This document shows, one piece after another, positions 8,467 to 17,395 of a stretch of 64,000 nucleotides of DNA. Position 1 is the stretch's first letter. Each line of letters begins with the position of its first letter. Origin of the DNA: Mycolicibacterium cosmeticum. Its GTDB lineage: Bacteria > Actinomycetota > Actinomycetes > Mycobacteriales > Mycobacteriaceae. The stretch lies in NCBI GenBank assembly GCA_016197365.1, contig JACPVS010000017.1, positions 1 to 64,000 on the forward strand, read 5' to 3'. Position numbers and translations under genes: made by a program. Below the pieces are notes generated by a model, which was not told the DNA's origin, did no database searches, and saw only the letters and a program-made list of their open reading frames with translations.

Positions 8467-9821
8467 CAGGCCCGGTTCACCGCGGGAGTGCCGTCGAAGG
8501 CACCTGAATGCCTGCCGATCTCCTCGATCCGGAGGGTGGCGGTCGCCTCATGTGCGGCCAGCCCCTCGAAAGCAGAGATCCGTTCGACCGCGGGAGCCAG
8601 CGCGGCGGTCCCCTGCCGCTGAGCCCGCTGGTACGTCAGCGGCTTGAGGAACCGCGACACCGACAGACCGGCGTTGTATCGTGCGGTTTTCCCGGTCGGC
8701 AGAACGTGATTGGTGCCGGCGATGCCCTTGTCCGAATACGCGACGGTGCTCCACGGCCCGACGAACAACGAACCGTAGTTGCGCAGCTCCTTGAGGAAGT
8801 AGTCGTCATCGCTGGTCTGCACTTCGAGGTGCTCGGGTCCCAGCACGTCGCAGATCGCCGCGGCCTGCGCGCGGTCACGCGCGACCACCACGGTGCCGTA
8901 GTCGCGCCAGGCCGCGCCGGCGATCTCACGGGTGGACAGGGTCTCCAACTGGCGCTCGATGGCCTCGATCACCTTGCGTCCCAATGTCTCCGAGGTGGTG
9001 ATCAGGGCTGCCGGCGAGTTCGGCCCGTGCTCGGCCTGACCCAGGAGGTCGGCCGCCACCCATTCCGGGTTCGCCGTCTCGTCGGCCAGCACCGCGACCT
9101 CGGACGGTCCGGCGAGCAGGTCGATTCCGACGCGGCCGAACAGCTGACGCTTGGCCTCGGTCACGAAGGCGTTTCCCGCACCGACGAGCATGTCCACCGG
9201 CGCGTCGCCCAGGAGCCCGAAGGCCATGGCGCCCAGTGCCTGGACACCACCGACGGCGAAGACTCGGTCAGCCCGGGACAGATATGCCCCGTACAGCACG
9301 GCCGGGTGAGCACCGTGCTCTCCCGACGGCGGGGTGCACGCGAGCACGGTGGGAACGCCTGCCGCCTTCGCCACGCCGACAGTCATGAAGGCACTGGCCA
9401 GCAGCGGGAAACGACCTGCGGGCAGGTAGGCACCAACCCGGGTGACGGGGATGTACTGCACCCCGCCGACGACACCAGGAGCAAGATCGACCTCGAAGTC
9501 GGACAGGTGCGAACGAGTGGCGGTCGCAAAACGGTTGGTGCGCTCGTAGCCGAGTTCCAGCGCTTCGCGAACGTCGCCGGGCAGTGCGTCGCCGCTACGC
9601 CTCAGCTCGTTCGCGTCGACTTCGAGCTCGCCGGTCCAGCCGTCCAGGTCGCGGGAGTAGTCGCGGACCGCGTCCATGCCGCGGCGTTCGATATCGGACA
9701 GCATCTGCGACACCCGCTCGGTGACCTGCGGGTCGCGCTGGGCTGGCGGCCCGTCGATCCCGGGTTTCTTGAGCCAGGTGAACGGTCCGAGGGCGCGGGC
9801 TTCGTCGGTGGTGATCTGCAT
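8466..9821 (-). CDS. Histidinol dehydrogenase family protein, probably catabolic
   Basis: 451 residues. Family signatures are complete: GPSEVAVLADETANPEWVAA, the zinc ligands in LLGQAEHGP (Gln, His), EHLEVQT, the Asp before GIAGTNHVLPTGKT, and the C-terminal LAAHEATATLR histidine. HisD enzymes oxidise a primary alcohol to an acid in two NAD-dependent steps. It is not in a his operon and is followed by an amidase and a permease, so it is probably a paralogue working on another amino or hydroxy alcohol; sulfopropanediol dehydrogenase is a known example of such a shift. ATG 9821 starts the conserved part; GTG 9839 is possible. A promoter and inverted repeat lie upstream. Confidence 0.85.
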   Translation of the reverse strand: MQITTDEARALGPFTWLKKPGIDGPPAQRDPQVTERVSQMLSDIERRGMDAVRDYSRDLDGWTGELEVDANELRRSGDALPGDVREALELGYERTNRFATATRSHLSDFEVDLAPGVVGGVQYIPVTRVGAYLPAGRFPLLASAFMTVGVAKAAGVPTVLACTPPSGEHGAHPAVLYGAYLSRADRVFAVGGVQALGAMAFGLLGDAPVDMLVGAGNAFVTEAKRQLFGRVGIDLLAGPSEVAVLADETANPEWVAADLLGQAEHGPNSPAALITTSETLGRKVIEAIERQLETLSTREIAGAAWRDYGTVVVARDRAQAAAICDVLGPEHLEVQTSDDDYFLKELRNYGSLFVGPWSTVAYSDKGIAGTNHVLPTGKTARYNAGLSVSRFLKPLTYQRAQRQGTAALAPAVERISAFEGLAAHEATATLRIEEIGRHSGAFDGTPAVNRA

Positions 9822-9873
9822 GGCGGCGACGCTAGGCACTTTCCAGCCAAAGGACTAGATGGGCAAATCCTGC

Positions 9874-9879
9874 ATTATC
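9874..9879 (-). promoter_or_regulatory. Candidate -10 box for the dehydrogenase operon
   Basis: On the minus strand the hexamer is GATAAT, a good mycobacterial -10. The inverted repeat at 9895-9912 overlaps the region where the -35 would lie, as in activator-dependent LysR promoters. Transcription would start near 9867, giving a leader of about 30-45 bases. Confidence 0.5.
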
Positions 9880-9894
9880 CACAGGGTAATACGA

Positions 9895-9912
9895 TGGAAG
9901 AACATTCTTCCA
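9895..9912. promoter_or_regulatory. Perfect inverted repeat, likely LysR operator
   Basis: TGGAAGAA-CA-TTCTTCCA has 8-bp arms around a 2-base centre. It sits about 28 bases upstream of the predicted transcription start of the dehydrogenase gene, directly behind the LysR regulator gene. The position fits a LysR-type recognition site; the assignment is inferred. Confidence 0.6.
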
Positions 9913-9993
9913 GGTCAGGCGTTCCCACGGCTGTGTGTGCTGCGCACTGATGTGCCCACATTTGCGTACCTAGAGCCCACATTCGGCCGAGGC

Positions 9994-10959
9994 TCACACC
10001 CGGCGGCGGGTGATCAGCGGAACCGTCGGATGCCCGGAAGCGGCGGGAGATTCGGCCGGCAATGCGGCCAATTCCCGAATGGTGTCCTCGGCCAGGCGCG
10101 CGAATTCTCGGGTGGCGTTCGACAGTGGCCGGCCTCGGTGCTGGGCCAGCGCGATGGTGTCGTACAACGGCTCGGCGAACGGAGCGATGTGCAACCCGGA
10201 CGGGAACGCCGCACTGTCGATCACCGCCCCACTGACAATGGTGTCGCCGAACCGGGCCGCCACCAGACGCAAAGCCGCCTCGACGTGCTCGATTTCGATC
10301 CGCGGCTCCAGCCGCAGGCCGGCCAGCTGCGCACGTTCGGCGAGCTGACGCCGCGTGGGATCCTTCCAGCCGTAGTGCGCGTCGTAGAGAACCAGGTCGG
10401 CCTCGGCCAATTGGCTTATCGTGACAGGCTTTTCGGTATGGACGGGGTCGGCGCTGACGTAGAAGACCTCGTCGCGCAGCAACGGCCGCACGGTCAGATC
10501 CTCGTCATCGATCGGCAGGATCAGCATGCCTGCTTCGATTTCTCCCGCCTGGATCGCGGCCGCAGTCTCGGCAGAGTTCTGCCCGACCAACCGCACCCGA
10601 ACCTCGGGATAGCGCATGTGGAAGGTCTGCACCAGGCTGGACAGCAGGTAGTAGTCGGCGTTGCGCGGAACGCCGAACGTCGCGGTGCCACCACCGAGGG
10701 ATCCGGCCGACCGCACGGCATGCACCCCGCCGTCGGCGGCGTGCACCGACTGCTGGGCGTACGGGAGCAGTTCCTCGCCCGCGGCGGTCAGCGCCAAGCG
10801 GCGGCTGCCCCGCACGAACAACTGGGTATCCAGTTCGACCTCGAGCCGGCGCACCAACTCCGACACCGACGCCTGCGCCATCTGCAACGCCTGCGCCGCC
10901 GCGGTGAACGAGCCGGTCCGTTGAGCCTCCACAAACGCGCGCAGCTGGTTGAGCGTCAC
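9994..10959 (-). CDS. LysR-type transcriptional regulator
   Basis: 321 residues. The N-terminal winged helix-turn-helix (TLNQLRAFVEAQRTGSF, then AAAQALQMAQASVSELVRRL and LFVRGSRRLALTAAG) is typical of LysR regulators; the remainder is the periplasmic-binding-fold effector domain. I chose GTG 10959, whose GTGA overlaps the stop of the upstream ABC gene and has GGGTGGA at good spacing; ATG 10977 is the alternative. The dehydrogenase-nitrilase-permease operon follows on the same strand after 172 bases that contain a perfect inverted repeat, so this regulator probably controls that operon in response to the substrate. Confidence 0.88.
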   Translation of the reverse strand: MTLNQLRAFVEAQRTGSFTAAAQALQMAQASVSELVRRLEVELDTQLFVRGSRRLALTAAGEELLPYAQQSVHAADGGVHAVRSAGSLGGGTATFGVPRNADYYLLSSLVQTFHMRYPEVRVRLVGQNSAETAAAIQAGEIEAGMLILPIDDEDLTVRPLLRDEVFYVSADPVHTEKPVTISQLAEADLVLYDAHYGWKDPTRRQLAERAQLAGLRLEPRIEIEHVEAALRLVAARFGDTIVSGAVIDSAAFPSGLHIAPFAEPLYDTIALAQHRGRPLSNATREFARLAEDTIRELAALPAESPAASGHPTVPLITRRRV

Positions 10960-12776
10960 GCCAACGATTCCACCCATGCCTGATGCAGCCCGGCGAAATG
11001 CCCACCCGCATCGATCAATTCGCCGGGCGGACCGTCCTCGACGATGCGCCCGTGCTCCAGCACCAGCACCCGGTCCGCGCTCAGCACCGTCGACAACCGG
11101 TGCGCGATCACCACGGCCGTCCGATCGGCCAGCACGGTCACCAATGCCCGCTGCACGAGACGCTCACTGGGCACATCCAGCGAGGACGTGGCCTCATCCA
11201 GGATCAGCACCGCCGGGTCGGCCAGGAACGCCCGCGCGAAGGCCACCAGTTGGCGTTGTCCGGCCGAGAGCCGGCCTCCGCGCTTGGCGACATCGGTGTC
11301 ATAACCGTCGGGCAGGGTATCGATGAACCGATCGGCCCCGACGGCGAGCGCCGCGGAACGCACCTCGGCATCGGTGGCCGACGGCCTGCCGAACCGGATG
11401 TTGTCGGCAACGGTGCCCTCGAACATGAAGTTCTCCTGGGTCACCATCACCACATGCCGGCGCAGTTCCGCCTGCTCGATATCGCGCAGGTCGATCCCGT
11501 CCAGGCTGACCACACCCGACACCGGATCATAAAACCGCGCAATCAGTTTGGCGATGGTCGTCTTGCCGGCGCCCGTGGTCCCGACCAGCGCCACCGTCTG
11601 CCCGGCCGGAATGTGCAGCGACAGGTCAGGGAGCACCGGCCGGCCCGGCACGTAGTCGAATCGCACATCGCGGAAGTCCACCTCACCCCGCACCGACGAC
11701 AACGCCACAGGATCCGAGGGGTCGCGGATACCGGGCTGTTCGGCCAGCACACCGGAGATCTTCTCCAGCGCCGCCGACGCGGACTGGAAGGTGTTGAAGA
11801 ACTGCGATATCTCCTGCATCGGCTCGAAGAAGATGCGCAGATACAGCAGGAACGCCGTCAACGTGCCGAGCGTCATCTGATCACCCAGCACCAGATAGCC
11901 GCCGTACAGGATCACTGCGCCGGTCGCGAGATTGCCGACCAGTCGCACACTCGGCATGAAGATGGCCAGCAGCTTGAACGCGCGCTCGTTGATCGACTTG
12001 TACTGGTCGGCAACGTCTTCGAAGATCTCCTGGTTGCGCGGCTCACGCCGGTAGGCCTGCACGGCCTTGATACCGGTCATGGTCTCCACGAACTGCACGA
12101 TCACCAGCGCGGCCGACTCCCGGACCTTCAGGTACGTCTTCGAGGACTCCGACCGGAACCACATCACCAACCCCACCAGAATGGGGAAGGCGCACAAGCA
12201 CATCAGGCCCAGCCGCCAGTCCAGCACGACCAGAAGCACGGCGGTACCGCACATCGTGAGCACCGCGGTGATCAGCCCATCGAATCCCGTCGCCAGCATG
12301 TCCTGGATGGCGTCGATGTCGTTGGTCGACCGGGCCACCACCCGGCCCGAGGTGTAGCGGTCGTGGAAGGCCACGTCGAGGCGCTGGAAATGGCGAAAGA
12401 GCCTGCGGCGCAGTTCGAGCAGGACCTGCTGTCCGATCCGCCCCGATCGCCGCAGGAACACCATCCGGCTGCCGCCCTGGATGACGACGATCCCGGACAG
12501 GACGGCGAGGATGATCAGCAGTTCGCGCGCGGAGCCGCCGTTCACGATCGGCGGGATGCCGTGGTCGATGCCGCGCTGCACCAGGATCGGCACCGACAAC
12601 CGGGCCGCGTTCTCCACCACGACGATGATCGCCAGGATTGCGATCATCGCCCGGTAGGGCCGCAACAACGCGAACAGCAGGTGCCGGGCTTCACGCCGCC
12701 GGGAGATCGATTCGTCGATGGGCAGATCGTCGTCCTGCTTGTCGACGGTCTGTCCGCGCCAGTCCGTGACACTCAT
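10956..12776 (-). CDS. ABC exporter half, canonical ATPase (Rv1272c/Rv1273c-like pair)
   Basis: 606 residues: six membrane helices then a nucleotide-binding domain. Walker A is GTTGAGKTT, the signature is LSAGQRQLVAFARA and Walker B is LILDEATSSLD with the catalytic Glu; the switch His lies in VVIAHRLSTV. The signature has Ala in place of the second Gly (LSAGQ), a change seen in the degenerate site of heterodimers. ATG 12776 overlaps the stop of the partner gene (ATGA), so the two halves are translationally coupled and very likely form one heterodimeric exporter. Substrate is unknown; relatives in mycobacteria are linked to lipid or drug transport. Confidence 0.9.
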   Translation of the reverse strand: MSVTDWRGQTVDKQDDDLPIDESISRRREARHLLFALLRPYRAMIAILAIIVVVENAARLSVPILVQRGIDHGIPPIVNGGSARELLIILAVLSGIVVIQGGSRMVFLRRSGRIGQQVLLELRRRLFRHFQRLDVAFHDRYTSGRVVARSTNDIDAIQDMLATGFDGLITAVLTMCGTAVLLVVLDWRLGLMCLCAFPILVGLVMWFRSESSKTYLKVRESAALVIVQFVETMTGIKAVQAYRREPRNQEIFEDVADQYKSINERAFKLLAIFMPSVRLVGNLATGAVILYGGYLVLGDQMTLGTLTAFLLYLRIFFEPMQEISQFFNTFQSASAALEKISGVLAEQPGIRDPSDPVALSSVRGEVDFRDVRFDYVPGRPVLPDLSLHIPAGQTVALVGTTGAGKTTIAKLIARFYDPVSGVVSLDGIDLRDIEQAELRRHVVMVTQENFMFEGTVADNIRFGRPSATDAEVRSAALAVGADRFIDTLPDGYDTDVAKRGGRLSAGQRQLVAFARAFLADPAVLILDEATSSLDVPSERLVQRALVTVLADRTAVVIAHRLSTVLSADRVLVLEHGRIVEDGPPGELIDAGGHFAGLHQAWVESLA

Positions 12777-14662
12777 CGGTTCACGTCCCAACGCCGCGCC
12801 GCGTCCTCCAGGTGCAGATGCTCCAGCCGGGACCGGCATTCATCGTCTTCCCAATTGCAAGCCCGCTCGGCGCCGTCGTCGAGTTCGTCGTCAGCGGCCA
12901 ACAGATACCGGTACTCGCCGACGCTCGCCAACAGCTCGCTGTGCGTGCCGATGTCGGTGATGGTGCCGTCCTGCAGCAGTGCGACCCGGTCGGCGAGCAG
13001 CACCGTCGACGCCCGGTGGGCCACCACGATGCCGGTGACGTTGCGCAGCACGCGGCCCAGCGCCTCGGTCACGACAGCCTCGGTATGCACATCGAGAGCG
13101 GACAGCGTGTCGTCGAGCACCAGGACGGAAGGGTTGGCCAGGATGGCTCGTGCCAGCGAAAGGCGTTGCCGCTGACCACCGGACAGGCTCATGCCCTGTT
13201 CGCCGATTCGGGTGTCCAGACCGAAGGGCAGGTCGTAGACAAAATCCGCGGCCGCCACCCGGACGGCTTCGGCCAGCTGATCCGCACCCGCCGAAGGGTT
13301 GCCCAGCTGCAGGTTCTCCCGCACCGACATGGAGAACAGGGTCGGGTCCTCGAATGCGGTGGCCACCGCCTGGCGCAGCGCGGGCAGCGACAGGTCACGG
13401 ATATCGGTGCCGTCCAACAGGATCGCACCCTCGGTGACGTCGTAGAGCCGGGACAGCAGCGCGGCCAGCACCGACTTGCCCGACCCGGTGGCGCCGACCA
13501 GGGCGACCGTCTCCCCCGGCTCCACCGTCAGGTCCACGTGCCGTAGCGCCCACGCCTCGCTGTCCGGGAACCGGAAGCCGACGTCGACCAGTTCCAGACG
13601 CCCGCCGCGCGGGGTGTCGCCGACCGGGCCGTCGGCGATGTCGCGTGGTGCGTCGAAGATCTCGGCGACCCGGTTGGCGGCCGTCATGGACTCCTGCGTC
13701 ATCGACAACAGGAAACCCAGCGAGGCGATGGGCCACACCAGCGACAGCATCATGGTGATGAAGGCGACCAGGGTGCCCATACTGACGGCACCGTGACCAG
13801 CCGCCCACGCGCCGACGCCGAGCACGATGATCAGCGTGCCGTTGGGGATGACCTCCAGCAGCGTCCAGAATTTGGCGGAGACGCCGACCTTGCGTATCTC
13901 GGTGTCGTACAGGCCCGCGGCCCGCTCGTCGAACCGGTCATAGGCGTACTCGTCCCGGCCGAACGCCTTGATGACGCGCAGCCCCAGCGCGGCCTCTTCG
14001 ACATGCGTGGCGACGTTGCCGGCCTGATCCTGCGACTGACGCGACAAGAGGGTGAACTGCCGTTGGAAGTGCAGCACCGTGAGGGTGATCGGCACGACGG
14101 ACACCACCACGACTACTCCGAGCGGCCAATACATGGCCAGCAGAATGGCCGTCACCACGATGATCTGCGCGGTGTTGAGCATCAGGAACAGCAGGCCGAA
14201 GGACAGGAACTGCCGGATGGCACTGAGGTCGTTCATCACCCGCGAGAGCAGCTGCCCGGACTGCCATTGGCCGTGGAAGTTCATCGGCAGGATCTGCAGC
14301 CGGGCGTAGAGGTCCTTGCGGATGTCGGCTTCCACACCCATGGTAGCGCGGGCCACCAGCCAGCGGCGGATGAACCAGAGCACCGCCTCGGAGACGCCGA
14401 CGGCGGTGGCCGCCAAGCCGAGGATCCACAGTCCGCGCTCGTCGTGGTGCTGTATGGGCCCGTCGATCACCGCTTTGGTGATCAGCGGGATGGAGACGGT
14501 GGCGCCGAGGCTGGTGAACGCGGCCACCACCATGACGACCCAGCGCACCCGGTACGGCTTCAGGTACGGAAGCAGGCGCAGGATGTCCGAGGATGAGCGG
14601 ATGCGGCGCGGCGGCGGCGCAATGGCCGGTGCCGCGCGCAGCACACTGTCGTCCTTGTCCAT
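12773..14662 (-). CDS. ABC exporter half with degenerate ATPase site
   Basis: 629 residues: an N-terminal cytoplasmic stretch, six helices and a nucleotide-binding domain. Walker A GATGSGKSV and the signature LSGGQRQRLSLARA are intact, but Walker B reads VLVLDDTLSALD: D518 replaces the catalytic Glu. This Asp and the altered LSAGQ signature of the partner would sit in the same ATP site, giving one inactive and one active site as in TM287/288-type heterodimers. The C-terminal tail of about 50 residues is rich in Asp/Glu and holds one Cys (ACNWEDDEC region). Start ATG 14662 is chosen; GTG 14674 is also possible. It is the first gene of the pair. Confidence 0.9.
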   Translation of the reverse strand: MDKDDSVLRAAPAIAPPPRRIRSSSDILRLLPYLKPYRVRWVVMVVAAFTSLGATVSIPLITKAVIDGPIQHHDERGLWILGLAATAVGVSEAVLWFIRRWLVARATMGVEADIRKDLYARLQILPMNFHGQWQSGQLLSRVMNDLSAIRQFLSFGLLFLMLNTAQIIVVTAILLAMYWPLGVVVVVSVVPITLTVLHFQRQFTLLSRQSQDQAGNVATHVEEAALGLRVIKAFGRDEYAYDRFDERAAGLYDTEIRKVGVSAKFWTLLEVIPNGTLIIVLGVGAWAAGHGAVSMGTLVAFITMMLSLVWPIASLGFLLSMTQESMTAANRVAEIFDAPRDIADGPVGDTPRGGRLELVDVGFRFPDSEAWALRHVDLTVEPGETVALVGATGSGKSVLAALLSRLYDVTEGAILLDGTDIRDLSLPALRQAVATAFEDPTLFSMSVRENLQLGNPSAGADQLAEAVRVAAADFVYDLPFGLDTRIGEQGMSLSGGQRQRLSLARAILANPSVLVLDDTLSALDVHTEAVVTEALGRVLRNVTGIVVAHRASTVLLADRVALLQDGTITDIGTHSELLASVGEYRYLLAADDELDDGAERACNWEDDECRSRLEHLHLEDAARRWDVNR

Positions 14663-14860
14663 GACTCCACCCACTAAGACTGTCTAACTCACGTCACCGA
14701 CAGGTGCGTGCTTCCCCCGACTTCGATGTTCCCACGCCGGACAACTGAATAACCCTTCGCCACTCGACGCTAAAACCTCAACAAACATTGAGGTCAAATA
14801 CTTCCTTCGCTCAGACGTGCCTGCCACATTCGCGGTGGCCGATCAGGCAAGATGGGCCCC

Positions 14861-15562
14861 ATGGACAGTGGAGCAGTCTCCCCCCGGGTGCTCGTCGTCG
14901 ACGATGATCCCGACGTACTCGCGTCACTGGAACGTGGTCTGCGACTGTCCGGATTCGAGGTCACCACCGCGGTCGACGGTGCCGAGGCCCTGCGCAGCGC
15001 CACCGAGACCCGTCCAGACGCGATCGTGCTCGACATCAACATGCCCGTGCTCGACGGCGTCAGCGTGGTCACCGCCCTGCGCGCGATGGACAACGACGTC
15101 CCGGTCTGCGTGCTCTCGGCCCGCAGCTCGGTGGACGACCGGGTGTCCGGGCTGGAAGCCGGCGCCGACGACTATCTGGTCAAGCCGTTCGTGCTGCAAG
15201 AGCTGGTAGCCCGGGTGAAGGCACTGCTGCGCCGCCGCGGCTCGACCGCGACGTTCTCCTCGGAGACCATCTCTGTCGGCCCGCTGGAGGTCGACATTCC
15301 CGGCCGCCGGGCCCGCGTCAACGGCACCGACGTCGACCTGACCAAGCGCGAGTTCGACCTGCTGGCCGTGCTCGCCGAGCACAAGACCGCGGTGCTGTCC
15401 CGTGCCCAGCTGCTCGAGCTGGTGTGGGGTTACGACTTCGCCGCCGACACCAATGTCGTCGACGTGTTCATCGGCTACCTGCGCCGCAAGCTGGAAGCCG
15501 GCGGTGCCCCCCGGCTGCTGCACACGGTTCGTGGCGTGGGATTCGTCCTGCGGCAGCAGTAG
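14861..15562 (+). CDS. prrA: Response regulator PrrA
   Basis: 233 residues, OmpR/PhoB family. The receiver domain has the acidic pocket VVDDDPD (D14-D16), phosphoacceptor D58 in VLDINMPVLDG and the Lys in YLVKPF. The C-terminal winged helix (LTKREFDLLAVLAEH, LLELVWGYDF, VDVFIGYLRRKLE) is nearly identical, as I remember it, to M. tuberculosis PrrA (Rv0903c), an essential regulator linked to early intracellular growth, nitrogen limitation and respiratory genes. I start at the ATG before DSGAVSPRVL as in the tuberculosis protein; ATG 14852 is in frame nine bases earlier. The sensor gene prrB follows after six bases. Confidence 0.96.
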   Translation: MDSGAVSPRVLVVDDDPDVLASLERGLRLSGFEVTTAVDGAEALRSATETRPDAIVLDINMPVLDGVSVVTALRAMDNDVPVCVLSARSSVDDRVSGLEAGADDYLVKPFVLQELVARVKALLRRRGSTATFSSETISVGPLEVDIPGRRARVNGTDVDLTKREFDLLAVLAEHKTAVLSRAQLLELVWGYDFAADTNVVDVFIGYLRRKLEAGGAPRLLHTVRGVGFVLRQQ

Positions 15563-15568
15563 GCCCGG

Positions 15569-16927
15569 ATGGACCTGAACGACCGCCTGTATCGCCTGCT
15601 GGGGCTACCCAAGCGGGCGCTGTCCCTGCGCTCGATCGTGCTGGTGGCCTCCTTCTCCGTCATCGCCACCGTCATCACGATCGGCACCTGGGTGTGGATC
15701 GGCATCACCAACGAGCAATACAGCCAGCTGGACCGGCGCCTCGACTCGATCAGCAGCCTCGGCGACGTCACCACCCTGCTCAGCAGCGCCCTCAACGACC
15801 ACACCGACGAACCGACGGCCAACGGCGGCCTGGTCCGCACGGCCCGCATTGCCGGCTCCACCGTGTCGACACCCGCCGATATCGTGCTGCCCGAGTTCCC
15901 GGACGGATTCTCGACCACGACCATCAACGGCATCGACTACCGGGTGCGGACGTTCAGTGCCGGCCAGGCCTCGGTCGCGCTCGGGGCCCCGACCACCGAG
16001 ACCGAGCACCAGATCGACTCGCAGCACCGCCGGGTATTGCTGATCTGTGGCCTCGTCATCGGTGGCACCGCGGTGGTCGGGTTCATCATCTCGGCGATCA
16101 TGATCACCCCGTTCCGGCGGCTGGCCCAGCAAGCCCGGGCCATCAACGCACAGTCCAAACCCGAAGAGGTTCAGGTGCGCGGGGTGTGGGAGGCCACCGA
16201 GATCGGCGAGGCCGTCGAAGGCATGCTGGCCCGCATCGGCGACGAGCAGCAACGCACCAAGGCGGCCCTCGAGTCGGCCCGCGATTTCGCCGCCGTCGCC
16301 TCCCACGAGCTGCGCACCCCGCTGACCGCGATGCGGACCAACCTCGAGGTGCTCGACACCCTGGAGATGCCCGAGGAGCAGCGCAAGGAAGTGCTCGGCG
16401 ACGTCATCCGCACCCAGACCCGGATCGAGGCGACGCTGACGGCGCTCGAACGGCTGGCGCAGGGGCAACTCACGACCTCGGATGACCACGTCCCGGTCGA
16501 TCTCACCGACCTGCTGGACAGGGCGGCGCATGACGCCATGCGCGTCTACCCCGATCTGGACGTGTCACTGGTGCCGGCACCGACCGTGCTGATCCTCGGC
16601 CTGCCCACCGGCCTGCGGCTCACGGTGGACAACGCGATCGCCAACGCGGTCAAACACGGCAACGCCACTCGGGTACAGCTGTCGGCGGTGAGCTCACGGG
16701 CCGGGGTGGAGATCGCCGTCGACGACGACGGGGTGGGCCTGCCGGAAGAGGAACGCACCCGGGTGTTCGAGCGGTTCTCCCGTGGGTCGACGGCCTCGCA
16801 CTCCGGATCCGGCCTCGGTCTGGCGCTGGTGGCGCAGCAGGCCGAACTGCACGGCGGCACGGCCTCATTGGAGGCCAGCCCGCTGGGCGGGGTGCGACTG
16901 CTGTTGCGGTTGCCCGGCCCGGCTTAA
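15569..16927 (+). CDS. prrB: Sensor histidine kinase PrrB
   Basis: 452 residues. First membrane helix at about 24-46 (IVLVASFSVIATVITIGTWV), an extracytoplasmic loop of about 100 residues, second helix near 155-178, a HAMP linker (ITPFRRLAQQARAI), the dimerisation/phosphoacceptor helix AVASHELRTPLTAMR with H246, then the ATPase domain with N box DNAIANAVKHG, G1 VDDDGVGLPEE and G2 GSGLGLALV. It phosphorylates PrrA encoded just upstream. The signal sensed by PrrB is not known from sequence. Confidence 0.96.
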   Translation: MDLNDRLYRLLGLPKRALSLRSIVLVASFSVIATVITIGTWVWIGITNEQYSQLDRRLDSISSLGDVTTLLSSALNDHTDEPTANGGLVRTARIAGSTVSTPADIVLPEFPDGFSTTTINGIDYRVRTFSAGQASVALGAPTTETEHQIDSQHRRVLLICGLVIGGTAVVGFIISAIMITPFRRLAQQARAINAQSKPEEVQVRGVWEATEIGEAVEGMLARIGDEQQRTKAALESARDFAAVASHELRTPLTAMRTNLEVLDTLEMPEEQRKEVLGDVIRTQTRIEATLTALERLAQGQLTTSDDHVPVDLTDLLDRAAHDAMRVYPDLDVSLVPAPTVLILGLPTGLRLTVDNAIANAVKHGNATRVQLSAVSSRAGVEIAVDDDGVGLPEEERTRVFERFSRGSTASHSGSGLGLALVAQQAELHGGTASLEASPLGGVRLLLRLPGPA

Positions 16928-16939
16928 TAGGCGCCGAGT

Positions 16940-16986
16940 GTCCCGTTGGGGCACGCCTTTGGTGCTGCGGCGCGCCCCAACCGGAC
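16940..16986. terminator. Hairpin terminator between prrB and the FKBP gene
   Basis: Arms GTCCCGTTGGGGC (16940-16952) and GCCCCAACCGGAC (16974-16986) pair over 13 bp with one mismatch around a GC-rich loop. It lies between convergent genes and can stop transcription from both sides. Confidence 0.75.
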
Positions 16987-17000
16987 AGTCGAGGCGTAGG

Positions 17001-17363
17001 TCAGCGCGCGCCGAGCAGGTCGATGACAAAGATGAGCGTCTTGCCCGACAGCCGATGACCGCCACCCTCGGGGCCGTAGGCCTGCTCCGGCGGAATGGTC
17101 AGCTTGCGCCGGCCGCCGACCTTCATGCCGGGGATGCCGTCCTGCCAGCCCTGGATGAGGCCGCGCAGCGGGAAGGTGATGGACTCGCCGCGATTCCATG
17201 AGCTGTCGAACTCCTCGCCGGTGTCGTACTCGACGCCGAGGTAGTGCACCTCGACGGCGCCGCCGGGCACCGCCTCATCGCCGTCGCCGACGATGACGTC
17301 CTCGATGACCAGCTCGGTGGGTGCGGGTCCGTCCGGAAACTCGATCTCAGGTTTTGTTGCCAC
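17001..17363 (-). CDS. FKBP-type peptidyl-prolyl cis-trans isomerase
   Basis: 120 residues, a single FKBP domain with no signal peptide, so cytoplasmic. Family residues are visible: VEVHYLGVEYDTGEEFDSSW, the FPLRGLIQGWQDGIPGMKVG core (active-site Val/Ile-Trp region), GGRRKLTIPPEQAYG and the final LIFVIDLLGAR. It speeds up proline isomerisation during protein folding. GTG start. It is divergent from a DUF2630 gene only 32 bases away, so the promoters must overlap. In M. tuberculosis this place is taken by ompA, as I recall, so the position differs between species. Confidence 0.93.
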   Translation of the reverse strand: MATKPEIEFPDGPAPTELVIEDVIVGDGDEAVPGGAVEVHYLGVEYDTGEEFDSSWNRGESITFPLRGLIQGWQDGIPGMKVGGRRKLTIPPEQAYGPEGGGHRLSGKTLIFVIDLLGAR

Positions 17364-17395
17364 GCTTGTCCACCGTAGTCGGGCACACTGGCTCC

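Noticed and set aside
8466..9821. Biosynthetic hisD
   Set aside because: Not in a his operon; context with amidase, permease and LysR points to catabolism, though activity cannot be read from sequence.
10983..13175. 730-codon open frame on the plus strand
   Set aside because: Lies antisense to the ABC exporter genes, is His/Arg/Gln-rich without domains, and arises from GC-rich codon structure.
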